A stretch of DNA of 64,000 nucleotides from Candidatus Caenarcanales bacterium (GCA_013216135.1 JABSOS010000014.1:1-64000), one strand, 5' to 3'. Shown: positions 27,333 to 37,536, counted from the stretch's first letter. A program made the numbers and translations. The notes: generated by a model not told the origin, from the letters alone.

Positions 27333-27734
27333 TCAATTTTCCAAATGATTTTTTAAAGCTAAGTAAACATTAGGTTTAAGAACGTGACCATTATCATGAT
27401 GTTCGTTTATAGCATCCATAAAGGTCACACCATGTTCATCTTTATGATTTAGAAGGTTAGCCTGATCACTTCTGGACAACTTATCAAAGCTTGGAAGAAC
27501 AATATTCTTAACAAAATCATCTGCAATACTATTGTTTCTATAAAATGGAGCAAATCCTGAGTATTCTGTAATAGCTCTCAAAAGAGGCATTTTATTAATA
27601 CGAGGATTATCTGGATTAGTACTATGGTTTATATCAACAGTAGAAGCTAAGATTTTTGGATTTGACAAAATAATTTCTTTCAGTCGATCGGTATCACTCA
27701 TTAGAGTTTCTATAGATGTGTCACCAGTATCCAT
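27333..27734 (-). CDS. hypothetical protein with ankyrin-like C-terminus
   Basis: 133 aa; 'LLNHKDEHGVTFMDAINEHHDNGH' resembles an ankyrin-repeat segment. Confidence 0.5.
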   Translation of the reverse strand: MDTGDTSIETLMSDTDRLKEIILSNPKILASTVDINHSTNPDNPRINKMPLLRAITEYSGFAPFYRNNSIADDFVKNIVLPSFDKLSRSDQANLLNHKDEHGVTFMDAINEHHDNGHVLKPNVYLALKNHLEN

Positions 27735-27752
27735 TGACTTTAATGAATTCTC

Positions 27753-27923
27753 TTAGATTTCATTTACCTCACCGATTACAGGATCTTTTAAAGATTGCTT
27801 TCCTAAATTACGAGCTTGTTCAGATGTAAGTCCGTAAGTTGGAACATAGTTTTTATTTGGCACTTGTTTTAAACCTTGGTTTAAAAGATTAAGCGTATTA
27901 AAATTAACATTATTTGTTTCCAT
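27753..27923 (-). CDS. small ORF, 56 aa (METNNVNFNTLNLLNQGLKQVPNKNYVPTYGLTSEQARNLGKQSLKDPVIGEVNEI)
   Basis: Not in track; open from ATG 27923 to TAA 27753, directly upstream of and same strand as 27333-27734. Confidence 0.4.
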   Translation of the reverse strand: METNNVNFNTLNLLNQGLKQVPNKNYVPTYGLTSEQARNLGKQSLKDPVIGEVNEI

Positions 27924-28057
27924 GCATCAAAAGATAACATGTTCTCTTTATTAGATCAGTGAAGTTAATCTTATCTTAACAAAGATCTTGCCCTCTTGTT
28001 TAAGGTAGATCACTGTCAATATTTTAATAAAGTTCTAATTTGTGGTTAATTATATAT

Positions 28058-28528
28058 ATGGCTTTCAAGTTCAAACTTGAAAAAATCTTAAGAATGCGGC
28101 ATGAAGCCGTGCAAGAAATGCTCGCAAAGATACAGGAAATCGAGAAAAAAATCAATGAAACCCGTGTAAATATTAAGGTAAAACACGCTGAAATTAAAAC
28201 CAATCAAGAAGAAATGATAGAGACTAATTATCAATACGCTGAAGGGTATTTAAGAGTTTTAAAAAAATTAAATAAAGAATTTGAAAAATTACATGAAGAT
28301 CTTGCTCAGTTTAAACAAGATCGAGTCCAAGCTCAAAAAGACCTACTTGACGCAAGAATGAAAGCTGAGGCTTTAGAAAAGTTAAAAGAAAAGCAAGCAG
28401 AGGAATACTATGAAGAGGAGAATAGAATTGAGCAACTTGAGACTGATGAAAAAGTTTCATTGAAGTTTGCTACAGATATGCTCAAACGTCAGCAAGAAGA
28501 GGAAGAGGATGACGAAGCTTGGCTCTAG
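28058..28528 (+). CDS. FliJ-like flagellar coiled-coil protein
   Basis: 'MAFKFKLEKILRMRHEAVQEMLAKIQEIEKK', fully coiled-coil; adjacent to FliK-like and FlgE/F/G-like genes. Track start 28040 replaced by ATG 28058. Confidence 0.68.
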   Translation: MAFKFKLEKILRMRHEAVQEMLAKIQEIEKKINETRVNIKVKHAEIKTNQEEMIETNYQYAEGYLRVLKKLNKEFEKLHEDLAQFKQDRVQAQKDLLDARMKAEALEKLKEKQAEEYYEEENRIEQLETDEKVSLKFATDMLKRQQEEEEDDEAWL

Positions 28529-31500
28529 TCACGAAATAGGTGAATTACTAAAGCGGATAAAACAAGAAACTGAGCTTTCCTACGTTAAGCAGGCTTCAGA
28601 ACGCTATTCTCATGAATTCGATAAAATTGCTGATGATTTACTAGATTTCTCAAGCTCATCTTTTAGCAGCCCTGAGGAGCAAAAAAATCTAAGCGTAGAG
28701 AAACTTATATCTGAGTTAATTAATTTCCTGACGAACGCCTTAAATAGAACAGAGAGAATAAGTTTACAACTTAGAGAGTGGTATGCGGCGCATACTCCTG
28801 AAGCCCCACATATCATGCATATCCCACTTCACCCTGCGCATGATTACTCACTGCACCCTGAAGCCCTTAAAAGACTAGGAGCCGATTTTAGTAACTTTCA
28901 AGACTACGATAATTTCTTAAAGAATGTTAGAAACCAAATTGATATTTGTAAAAACTGTAAGTGTCTCTTAGAGGAACAAAAACACTATATTGAGAATTCG
29001 GATCTTAGTTATATAGATATACAGCTAGACCTTCCCGAAAAAGAAATCCTCTTACAAACTCTAAAAGACTATAAGCCAGCTATTGAAAATATTCTAATTC
29101 ACTACCAAAACTTTGGTGATAAACTACCCGGAAACCTTTATGCTGAAGGTGGTTTTATTGGCAACGCTTTCTCTAAAAGCAACATAGCAGCTCTTGAACT
29201 ATATCGAATTAGAAAAATCCTTACTCTAATCCGTGAAGGCATGAGTTCTGACCATCTTCACCTATATCAAAAAGTCTTTGAATCACAAGTTAGACTCAAT
29301 AAACTCTTAAATAAAGCAATAGCAAAGCATGGAGTAGATTCTACTCAAGCAAAGCTTTACAGCGCACAAGCAGAAGCTGCAAGACTTGCTAAAAGATACA
29401 TAGAAGAAGTTCATCAATTAACACAATCAAAATTAACAGTAGATATTAAAGAGGTTGAAACCTGGTTTACCAGGGGTAAAATAAATGAAAAGCACCCTCT
29501 TCACAAAGACAATCCAGACAATATTCTTACCGAGATTAAACGTGACTTTTTAAGTTCAACAAATATTGAAAGAATCCAATCTCTTTATTTAGGGGAAAAT
29601 CCACGTTACCTTAATGCCATAAAGAAAATTTCAAATAAACAAAAATTAATAGAAAAATATATTAATTTCCACCGAGATAACAATATTGATGAATTTGAAA
29701 TAGTTAAAACACTTGTAAACCTTCATCAAAACGGCGGCAGGCTAAGTAAAAGAATAGATTCAAAAATAGTAAGAGAAGCCCTCCAAAATATAGGTATCAG
29801 CAGTTCGTATCTTGATGAAATTCAAACTGAGATTCTTAGAGTCACAAGAATGGATAATGAGCTTTGCTTCAATAAAGTTGTTGACTCACTTTTAAGTTTA
29901 GATCCTAATATTGATGAAGATAAATTTAAGCAATTACTAGCAATCTGGCTAAATGCAAACTACTTTCCTATAAATGAACAAGGTTTCCAAATTCACACAA
30001 GCTTTTTCATAGAAGCGTTTCAAAGAAATGGCATTGCTAGCTATGCTGTTGACTTCTTCATTAATGAATTAAATAATCATCCATTTGAAACTTTAAATAT
30101 TGAAGATATAGAAAAGCTAATCGCTAAATTTGAGAACAAACATGGACCAAATACTGACTATAACAAGATTATAGAAATAGTTGTAAAAGTATGCTTCTTA
30201 TCAACACGCTTAAACTCTCTGAATGTCTACAACCAAGTAACAAAGAAAAGATTTCATTACCATGATCTATTTTTCTCTCAGGGTGGTAAAACCGTTGAAC
30301 AAGTGAAAGCCTGGAATAGTTATCGCTATCTAAGCTGGGCACAGAGTATAACTGAAGAATTTAATACAAACGACGATAAAATGCTCTGGTTACTTTTAAG
30401 TAAAAAACTTAATATTAAAACCTGCTTTAAATGCTTAAAATATCTATCCAGACTGAACCACAGCAGAAATATTCTAATTAAAGATTTAACTAAGTTCGGT
30501 TCAAGCGATGGCTCTAGCCATTTATTTGATATCGAAACAGCTTATTTTGAAAACTTCAAAAATGAAAGTAACATCTCTGCCGTACTCTGTCGTGGCGGCT
30601 CTTACTTCGATGTCCAAGCCATGGATATAATTTGTGAAATTATCCAAATTCAATACGCAGATATTGTTAACTATAAACATAAAAATTTTGCCCAAAGAAT
30701 TGATCAGAGTATTGACTTAGAGTCAGGTTTTCCAAAAACACATATCACATACTTTAATGATCACATTACTAGCCATAATCAGAGCTTGAAATCAAACTCA
30801 GGCGCTCATAGACTATCAAGACAACTCTACTATGCACTCTGGGGAGTAAGGAGTGGCTTATATTACAACTTAAATTTCTTAAAAGAAAAAGATATCATCA
30901 TACTCCTAAGGCAATTTAAACACCTAATGGAATTAGGTGATATTTTAGAAATACTTGTCGCTGAGACAGCTCACAATCAATGGTTTGGAGACATATACGA
31001 ACATTTCCCAATAAAGCTATTAGAAATGAAATGGTTCCAAAAAGTTGGACTACTTAACGGCTATTTTAGAAAAAGTAGTCAAATCCGTGAAGCTTTAGAT
31101 ACATTCTCTTTTCTAGACAAGGACTATCATTTTATTAAGGAAGAAGTAACTCAATTACTTTTAGAGTTTAAAAGTCTTTTCAATAGTGAAAGTAACGATG
31201 AGCAAAGTTTGAAATTTGACTTCAATAAAGACTCTAGACTAAATTCTATAGACTTTTCTTATATATATAAGGTTCTATGTTATAGATTTGATGACTTAGA
31301 AGTGAGTAAAGATCCATTCTTTCAGACACTGATATTCAATCTTTTCAATCTAGAAAATCTAGAGTATTTTCACGAACAAAAGTTTAAACTATCTAGATTT
31401 AATCAAGTAAAGCGCGATAAGTTTGGGATAATTGCTGAATTCTATCGAAACCTCAGTATGAAACTTGATCAACTCGCAAGAAAAATTCAAAGCTCTCCAT

Positions 31501-31628
31501 ATCCAGAGAAATACAGAAATATTGATAATCTTTTTAAAAAAATCAGTAGTTTACTTAGTCAATATGAAAAAGACTTAAATTCACAAACTCAAGCTGAAAT
31601 AGATAGAGCAATTCAAGAATATCTTTAA
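28509..31628 (+). CDS. large hypothetical protein in flagellar locus (~1040 aa)
   Basis: Long intact ORF. Real start probably ATG 28509 (MTKLGSSHEIGELLKR, AAGAGGAAGAGG upstream), overlapping the end of the FliJ-like gene. Confidence 0.8.
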   Translation: MTKLGSSHEIGELLKRIKQETELSYVKQASERYSHEFDKIADDLLDFSSSSFSSPEEQKNLSVEKLISELINFLTNALNRTERISLQLREWYAAHTPEAPHIMHIPLHPAHDYSLHPEALKRLGADFSNFQDYDNFLKNVRNQIDICKNCKCLLEEQKHYIENSDLSYIDIQLDLPEKEILLQTLKDYKPAIENILIHYQNFGDKLPGNLYAEGGFIGNAFSKSNIAALELYRIRKILTLIREGMSSDHLHLYQKVFESQVRLNKLLNKAIAKHGVDSTQAKLYSAQAEAARLAKRYIEEVHQLTQSKLTVDIKEVETWFTRGKINEKHPLHKDNPDNILTEIKRDFLSSTNIERIQSLYLGENPRYLNAIKKISNKQKLIEKYINFHRDNNIDEFEIVKTLVNLHQNGGRLSKRIDSKIVREALQNIGISSSYLDEIQTEILRVTRMDNELCFNKVVDSLLSLDPNIDEDKFKQLLAIWLNANYFPINEQGFQIHTSFFIEAFQRNGIASYAVDFFINELNNHPFETLNIEDIEKLIAKFENKHGPNTDYNKIIEIVVKVCFLSTRLNSLNVYNQVTKKRFHYHDLFFSQGGKTVEQVKAWNSYRYLSWAQSITEEFNTNDDKMLWLLLSKKLNIKTCFKCLKYLSRLNHSRNILIKDLTKFGSSDGSSHLFDIETAYFENFKNESNISAVLCRGGSYFDVQAMDIICEIIQIQYADIVNYKHKNFAQRIDQSIDLESGFPKTHITYFNDHITSHNQSLKSNSGAHRLSRQLYYALWGVRSGLYYNLNFLKEKDIIILLRQFKHLMELGDILEILVAETAHNQWFGDIYEHFPIKLLEMKWFQKVGLLNGYFRKSSQIREALDTFSFLDKDYHFIKEEVTQLLLEFKSLFNSESNDEQSLKFDFNKDSRLNSIDFSYIYKVLCYRFDDLEVSKDPFFQTLIFNLFNLENLEYFHEQKFKLSRFNQVKRDKFGIIAEFYRNLSMKLDQLARKIQSSPYPEKYRNIDNLFKKISSLLSQYEKDLNSQTQAEIDRAIQEYL

Positions 31629-31741
31629 AATTAAGCCCACCTTAACCAATGCTTAACTTAAAAGTTTAAAAATAGACTTATATTGACTAAGTTTTGGTGC
31701 CTTATAACCATTACTTAATCTAACTTACCTACACTAATATT

Positions 31742-32608
31742 ATGAGTAATTTAAACGGATCAACTCTATCAGGTCAGCGTGACCAAAGCCGGGATATAAA
31801 GCAAGAACCCAATAATACGAAAGCTAGAGCTACAAACTCTGGTACTAAGGTCGCAAATGGACAAGCTGGTTTAAATAACAAAAGCTTTTCTCAACAAATG
31901 GCTGAACTTAATGCAAAAGGTGACAATGGTCGCAATAAGCAAAAAATCAATCAGCAGAATTTTGATCCATCAATTGAATTAACAAAGGAAGAGTTTGCAA
32001 AACTTCCAGATGATTTAAAAAATTTATATATAAAAGAAAGACAAAAGAAGTCACAACAACAGCAAAGAATCAGTTCTAATAACGCAGAAGCAAATCCAGA
32101 TGAAGCTGAAGCAATGGAGCAGTCTCACAAAAAAATGGGACAAAGACTTCAAGATAGCCAAAAAGCAATGCAACAGTCTCAAAATCAGCGAATGGTTCAA
32201 AGACAGGAAATGGATGAAGATGCAGTCTATGAAAGCAAACAAGAAAGTATGGCTGATACTGCACAAGATAAACAAGCACAAGTAAATCAAGCAGGAAATG
32301 CTCAGCAACAACAATTAAGTCCAGAAGAGCAAAGAAAACAACAATTAGCTCAGTGGGAGATATTAGCTCCGAGAATTTTAGAAGATGGAAAAAACAAAGC
32401 TATTAGATTAGATATTCCAGATGTGCACGATATTAAAACGATTATCGTAAAAATGCATGGTAACAGCGTTGATATACAAGCTATCGGTTCAAGAGATCTA
32501 GTGAAAATTTTCAAAACTAAAGAAGGAATACTGAGGTCAACTCTTGCCAAGAAAAACGTAAGAATGGGCTCAACAAGAGTTATTGATTTTGAAAAAATGT
32601 TTGGATAA
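31742..32608 (+). CDS. FliK-like hook-length control protein (candidate)
   Basis: Long Q/N/K-rich low-complexity N-terminus and C-terminal 'AIRLDIPDVHDIKTIIVKMHGNSVDIQAIGSRDLVKIFKTKEGILRSTLAKKNV', resembling a Flg_hook domain; followed 5 bp later by a hook/rod gene. Confidence 0.55.
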   Translation: MSNLNGSTLSGQRDQSRDIKQEPNNTKARATNSGTKVANGQAGLNNKSFSQQMAELNAKGDNGRNKQKINQQNFDPSIELTKEEFAKLPDDLKNLYIKERQKKSQQQQRISSNNAEANPDEAEAMEQSHKKMGQRLQDSQKAMQQSQNQRMVQRQEMDEDAVYESKQESMADTAQDKQAQVNQAGNAQQQQLSPEEQRKQQLAQWEILAPRILEDGKNKAIRLDIPDVHDIKTIIVKMHGNSVDIQAIGSRDLVKIFKTKEGILRSTLAKKNVRMGSTRVIDFEKMFG

Positions 32609-32613
32609 AAAAT

Positions 32614-33519
32614 ATGAATAATCTACACCACTTGTCTCAAAACCAAACCCTAAGTTCAACAGAACTTATGTCAACCATTTCTGGAAATATTGCAGGAATG
32701 GGATTAGATGGTCATAGAGCCAAAAGATGGGGCTTTAAAGATTTCATGCATGGCGGCGAAGTAGTCCAAGAAGGCTTCAGTATGAAGCAAGGAAAACAAG
32801 AGCCTAGAATCGGTGAGTGGACTAAGCTTTACATTAAAGGTAAAGGATTCTTTACGGTAAGAGACCCAAATAAAGCTAAAACAATGTACACCAGATTAGG
32901 TGACTTCCACATCGATGGTTCAGGTGACATGGTTACAAAAGAAGGTTTTCTATTAATGGGAACACCACTTGAAGGTTCCTACACTAGACTCAGAAGAGAG
33001 CATAGGTTCAGCCACTATAACACTGACCCTACTAACATGACAGACTTTGCTACAGAGAATGTTTTCAGGTATAACAGCAATGGAGCTGCACAACAACTAA
33101 ATCCGCCGGGTAGACCTATTGGAAATACTCAAACTATCAATGTCGGCTTAGACCCTCGTAATGGTAAGTATTTAGGTTTATACGATGAAATTAAAGTCGC
33201 AGAAGATGGCATCGTCTATGGAAAAGACGGAAACAACTTAGTTTCTCTTTATAAAATCCAACTAGCCAATTTTAATAATGCTGAAGGTTTAACTGATTTA
33301 AAAGACGGTGTTTACTTTGAACCAAATGATAGATCTGGTTTACCGACTCTAGCAAGTACTAATAGTACTATCATCTCAGAGGCTATAGAGAAAAGTAATG
33401 TTTTCAGTAAAGTTGAAGCTCATTACTTAACTGAAGCACAGAGATATTTCCAGTTCTCTACTCAAGCTCAAAAATTAGCAGATAAGATCACTGGTACTGC
33501 GATTGAACTTATTCAGTAG
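32614..33519 (+). CDS. flagellar hook/basal-body rod protein (FlgE/FlgF/FlgG family)
   Basis: 'LMSTISGNIAGMGLDGHRA', 'LYIKGKGFFTVRDPNKAKTMYTRLGDFHIDGSGDMVTKEGFLLMG', 'SNVFSKVEAHYLTEAQRYFQFSTQAQKLADKI'. Confidence 0.9.
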   Translation: MNNLHHLSQNQTLSSTELMSTISGNIAGMGLDGHRAKRWGFKDFMHGGEVVQEGFSMKQGKQEPRIGEWTKLYIKGKGFFTVRDPNKAKTMYTRLGDFHIDGSGDMVTKEGFLLMGTPLEGSYTRLRREHRFSHYNTDPTNMTDFATENVFRYNSNGAAQQLNPPGRPIGNTQTINVGLDPRNGKYLGLYDEIKVAEDGIVYGKDGNNLVSLYKIQLANFNNAEGLTDLKDGVYFEPNDRSGLPTLASTNSTIISEAIEKSNVFSKVEAHYLTEAQRYFQFSTQAQKLADKITGTAIELIQ

Positions 33520-33562
33520 TTTTATCAATACTTTTGTTTCTTAATATACTAGAATATTCTAA

Positions 33563-34057
33563 ATGCCAATCACGGTTATCAATCGAGACGATACAGACAA
33601 GTACCCTTTACGCCCTGAGCTTGAAGAAAATATAGATATCTGCACTTGCGCTGATTGGGAAAAAGTAGCTGAAATCTGCTTTTCTGAGACTGAAATCAAT
33701 GAGCATAAAGAAAAAGAAATATGCCTTAGCTTCTGTTTAGAACAAGAAATTCAAGAATTAAATAAAAATTTCCGCAACAAAGATAAAGTGACAGATGTTC
33801 TTTCTTTTAATAGCGTCGAACCTATTATTGAATTAGAAGGTGAAGAGCTTACACCTCTAGGCGATATCATTATCTGCACAAAACAAGCAGCAAGGCAAGC
33901 TGAAGAGTATGGTTTTAGTCTCAGAAGGGAATTAATCTTTCTTTTTATACATGGAGTCTTGCATTTATTAGGCTATGATCATGAAACTGAAGCAGAAGCT
34001 GAAAAAATGTTTAGAATTCAGAAAAAAGTACTACTAACATATGGTATTTTAGACTGA
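33563..34057 (+). CDS. ybeY: endoribonuclease YbeY
   Basis: 'LNKNFRNKDKVTDVLSF', 'LGDIIICTKQA', 'LIFLFIHGVLHLLGYDHETEAEAEKMF'. Confidence 0.95.
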   Translation: MPITVINRDDTDKYPLRPELEENIDICTCADWEKVAEICFSETEINEHKEKEICLSFCLEQEIQELNKNFRNKDKVTDVLSFNSVEPIIELEGEELTPLGDIIICTKQAARQAEEYGFSLRRELIFLFIHGVLHLLGYDHETEAEAEKMFRIQKKVLLTYGILD

Positions 34058-34058
34058 T

Positions 34059-35468
34059 GTGAAGGTCTTTAATAATTTAACTAATCAATTAGAAAATTTT
34101 GAAACTGTCCAAGAGAACATAGTGACTATTTATTCATGTGGACCGACTGTTTATGATCATTCACATATAGGGCATGCAAGAAGTGCTTTAACTTGGGATT
34201 TACTCGCTAGATATTTAAGATATAAAGGTTATGAAGTTCATTGGATGAGAAATATAACCAATGTCGATGACAAAATTATCAATAGAGCAAAAGAATTAAA
34301 TGTTTCACCAGACACACTATCACGAGAATTCACTTATGAATTCTGGGATGATATGAAGACATTAAATGTATCTTGGCCAGACTTTGAACCGAGAGCGACA
34401 GACTATATCGAAGAGATGATTAAATTCATTGAAGCTTTGATTGAAAAAGGCTTTGCCTATGAAGCAGAGGGGGATGTCTACTTCAAAGTTGCTTTACATA
34501 AGCACTATGGTCAATTAAAAAAACAAAGCATTGAACAGTTAAAAGAAGGTGTTGCAAGAGTTGATGAGAATGATAAGAAAGAAGATCAGCTTGACTTTGC
34601 CTTATGGAAAGCTTTTCCAGATGATCCTAGAACTAGCTTCAAATCACCATGGGGTTATGGTAGACCAGGCTGGCATTTAGAGTGCAGCACTATGATCAAA
34701 TCAATTTTAGAAACTAAGTTCAATGTTCAAACATTAGATATCCATAGTGGTGGCGATGATTTAATGTTTCCTCACCATGAAAATGAATGCGCTCAATCAG
34801 AGTGTCTTACAGGCGAAGCCTTAGCAAAGTACTGGATGCATAACGGTATGGTTATGGTTAATGGAACTAAGATGTCTAAGTCTTTAAATAATTTTATGAC
34901 TATAAAAGGTGCTTTAGAAAATTTCAAACCAAATACGATTAGGTACTTCTGCTTTGCAACTCACTATAAACGCCAAATCAACTTTACAAATGAAGCATTA
35001 CAGAGCGCTGAAAATGGCTTTAATAAGCTTTTCGGTCAAATAAAAGAAAGACTGAATTATTTAAAAAATGAAGGGGTTACATTCAAAGCTGCTGACTTAA
35101 AAGAAAGTCTAAAAGAACAGCTTGATGAAAATCTAATCTCTGAATTTGAAAAATTTATGGATGATGATTTATCAAGTCCACAAGCTTTAGCTTTACTATT
35201 TGAAAACATTAATGATCAAAGTAAGCATGACACTATCATTTACTTACTAAGTGTTCTAGGTTTTGATTTAGTAAATCACGAAAGTGCTTCACAGGGTAAT
35301 AGCAAAGCTTTAGATCAAGCAGTGAAAACTTTAATTGAAATCAGAAATGAAGCTAGAGCTAATAAAGACTTTGCTACAAGTGATAAAATTCGTGATCGCT
35401 TAATTGATGCTGGGATCACAGTTAAAGACTTTAGAGATAAACCTAGTGAGTGGAGCTTTAGTAGTTAA
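34059..35468 (+). CDS. cysS: cysteinyl-tRNA synthetase
   Basis: 'TIYSCGPTVYDHSHIGHARSALTWDLLARYL', 'NITNVDDKIINRA', 'HSGGDDLMFPHHENECAQSE', 'KMSKSLNNF'. GTG start. Confidence 0.98.
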   Translation: MKVFNNLTNQLENFETVQENIVTIYSCGPTVYDHSHIGHARSALTWDLLARYLRYKGYEVHWMRNITNVDDKIINRAKELNVSPDTLSREFTYEFWDDMKTLNVSWPDFEPRATDYIEEMIKFIEALIEKGFAYEAEGDVYFKVALHKHYGQLKKQSIEQLKEGVARVDENDKKEDQLDFALWKAFPDDPRTSFKSPWGYGRPGWHLECSTMIKSILETKFNVQTLDIHSGGDDLMFPHHENECAQSECLTGEALAKYWMHNGMVMVNGTKMSKSLNNFMTIKGALENFKPNTIRYFCFATHYKRQINFTNEALQSAENGFNKLFGQIKERLNYLKNEGVTFKAADLKESLKEQLDENLISEFEKFMDDDLSSPQALALLFENINDQSKHDTIIYLLSVLGFDLVNHESASQGNSKALDQAVKTLIEIRNEARANKDFATSDKIRDRLIDAGITVKDFRDKPSEWSFSS

Positions 35469-35508
35469 TTAAGCTTATCTCGATAACAAACCTCCAAAGT
35501 TTAATAAA

Positions 35509-37365
35509 TTAAATACTAGGAATTTTAAGGTGAAACTTACTTCTAGTTTTATTCTTTTCGTATAGCTTTAACAAAGTTTCCCCAGGGTTTAGCTTGATAC
35601 AAGGGTCAAAATTGAAACCTACTGAAACTGGCATAATAATTGAATTACCTAAGATACCCAAAATTTTATTTTCAACTACAGAAGCAATGCTTTTACCATT
35701 CGTATTAGGACTAATGCAATTGTCTAAAATTGCAAAACGCCTATTTGCATCCATACTGTACCAGATCAAACGATGATAGTAATCAAGGTTTTGGTTTACG
35801 TGAAGTAATAAATTATCAATGTCTAAATCAATATTGTCTTCACTATATGCTTTCAACTTTATTAAGAGTGGCTCAAAAGATCTATTTAAAAGTTTTCCAG
35901 TCAACAAATCTTGATACATTAGAAGCTCACTTAAATCAAACTTACTGAGTTCAATCGGTATAAATAAAGCCTCTCTGACATCAAATAAATCTTGATTAAT
36001 TAAAACATCAGTAAAAGATCTTGCCTTAAATTCTATTTTTTCTTTTATCGATAAAGCTTTTGACTTTTCTTCAATAAAATTAAACGCTCGGTTTAAAATA
36101 TTTGAGCTGTAAACTTGTTCGAATTTTGTATTTGGGTTGGAAGTATTAATGGCAATGCCTGAACCACCTATATAAAAATCACTAAACTTATCATCAAAAA
36201 GCTTTGAACTAAGTGAATAAACATAATCAGAATCAAGGTTTAAACCACTTTCACAAGACCAAGATTCTTTTATTACTAAAACATGACCATGTCCAACTTG
36301 CTTCATTTCAATATTACTTGGTTGCTCAAAACATGAAACAGCCTTAATAAAGTTAGAACTATTCACTTGATCTTCAAAGCCCACATGGGAAGTACGAACT
36401 GCGTAGTAATAGAAAAATTCTTCTTGAATATTTTTAAAAGTTTCATCTTTCACTAAATTACTAAGAGTCTTAGTGGAAACTGATTTGAATATAATACTGA
36501 GATCTGTTTCAATTTCTCCATGAGTACTTAGTTGGATTTTTTTCGCTAAAATTTCATCTGCTGTAAGACTTAAATATACAGTCTTATAACTTTCTTTAGA
36601 AGAATATTTAAAGCTAAAAGAGCCATTTTCTTGAGTGTGGGTGATAGCAATAGCCTTAAATTTACTCTGATCAAAGCGATTACAACTAGTATTCGATCCC
36701 CAAATTACGACAAGTAAGCCTTCTTTAATCTGATCTCCATTTAAAGAAGTTACCCGACCTTTAATTTCTTTTTCGGCTGGTGGTTTTGACTGAAATTGTC
36801 TTCTTGCGTATGTTTTGTTAATCGTATTTATTTTTAACTTTAGAGTTTCTTCATTCTTAGCAAGGTTACTTAAATCATTAAAAGAGTAATGAAATTCCTT
36901 AATATACTCACCTTGAGGTGAATAAACAGTAAGAACTAAATCAGAGGAAGGATCAATATCATTTGCTAATTGAATTACAAATTCACCACTAGGTGCAACT
37001 TCAATCCTCGTAATACTTTCATCAGATTCTGTTTGAGTTTCTTTTACTTTAGAGAGCTTGGTTGAAATCTTTTCTGATTTTCTCTCATCTTCATAACCGC
37101 TGATATCTCTGATATTTTTAATAACATTTAGACTTAGCTTTTTATCATTTAAATCTGCGATTTCATCGTTTGTATAATTCTGGGATGTCACTGAACTTAA
37201 AAGAAACTTTTTACTTTTCTGTAAAAGTTCTCCACTAGACTTAGTTTGCTTAGAAGCTGTTTTATAAGTAAGAGTAAGGTAATAGGATTTAAAGCTTGTC
37301 TTTTCGACAAACCCAGACTCATATTCAAGAAAACCTCTAACTAGTAGCATCTGAACTTCCACCAA
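35509..37365 (-). CDS. large hypothetical protein
   Basis: 618 aa intact ORF. Internal 'KEIKGRVTSLNGDQIKEGLLVVIWG...TQENGSFSFKYSS' resembles a carboxypeptidase-regulatory-like beta-sandwich. Real start may be ATG 37350. Confidence 0.6.
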   Translation of the reverse strand: MVEVQMLLVRGFLEYESGFVEKTSFKSYYLTLTYKTASKQTKSSGELLQKSKKFLLSSVTSQNYTNDEIADLNDKKLSLNVIKNIRDISGYEDERKSEKISTKLSKVKETQTESDESITRIEVAPSGEFVIQLANDIDPSSDLVLTVYSPQGEYIKEFHYSFNDLSNLAKNEETLKLKINTINKTYARRQFQSKPPAEKEIKGRVTSLNGDQIKEGLLVVIWGSNTSCNRFDQSKFKAIAITHTQENGSFSFKYSSKESYKTVYLSLTADEILAKKIQLSTHGEIETDLSIIFKSVSTKTLSNLVKDETFKNIQEEFFYYYAVRTSHVGFEDQVNSSNFIKAVSCFEQPSNIEMKQVGHGHVLVIKESWSCESGLNLDSDYVYSLSSKLFDDKFSDFYIGGSGIAINTSNPNTKFEQVYSSNILNRAFNFIEEKSKALSIKEKIEFKARSFTDVLINQDLFDVREALFIPIELSKFDLSELLMYQDLLTGKLLNRSFEPLLIKLKAYSEDNIDLDIDNLLLHVNQNLDYYHRLIWYSMDANRRFAILDNCISPNTNGKSIASVVENKILGILGNSIIMPVSVGFNFDPCIKLNPGETLLKLYEKNKTRSKFHLKIPSI

Positions 37366-37536
37366 GTATCAAGAAAATACTCAAATCCTTAAGAAAACAT
37401 TATATCAAAATAAGATCGCATTGTTCAAATTAAATCTACTTAAGCTATCATTTTGTAAATTAACTTTAAAAATCCCTAAACATTTGAAAATAAAGTAAGT
37501 AAAAGCCCCACAAAGCAACAAAAATTCGCTAAAATC

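Noticed and set aside
7700-27982. Shared 16-mer CTTATCTTAACAAAGA at ~7700 and ~27970 as a specific repeat
   Set aside because: In AT-rich DNA, 16-mer coincidences within 64 kb are expected; kept only as weak members of the CTTAAC motif group.
32051-32314. ORFs on both strands inside the Q/N-rich segment of 31742-32608
   Set aside because: Produced by biased composition of the low-complexity coding region; no RBS or family signal.
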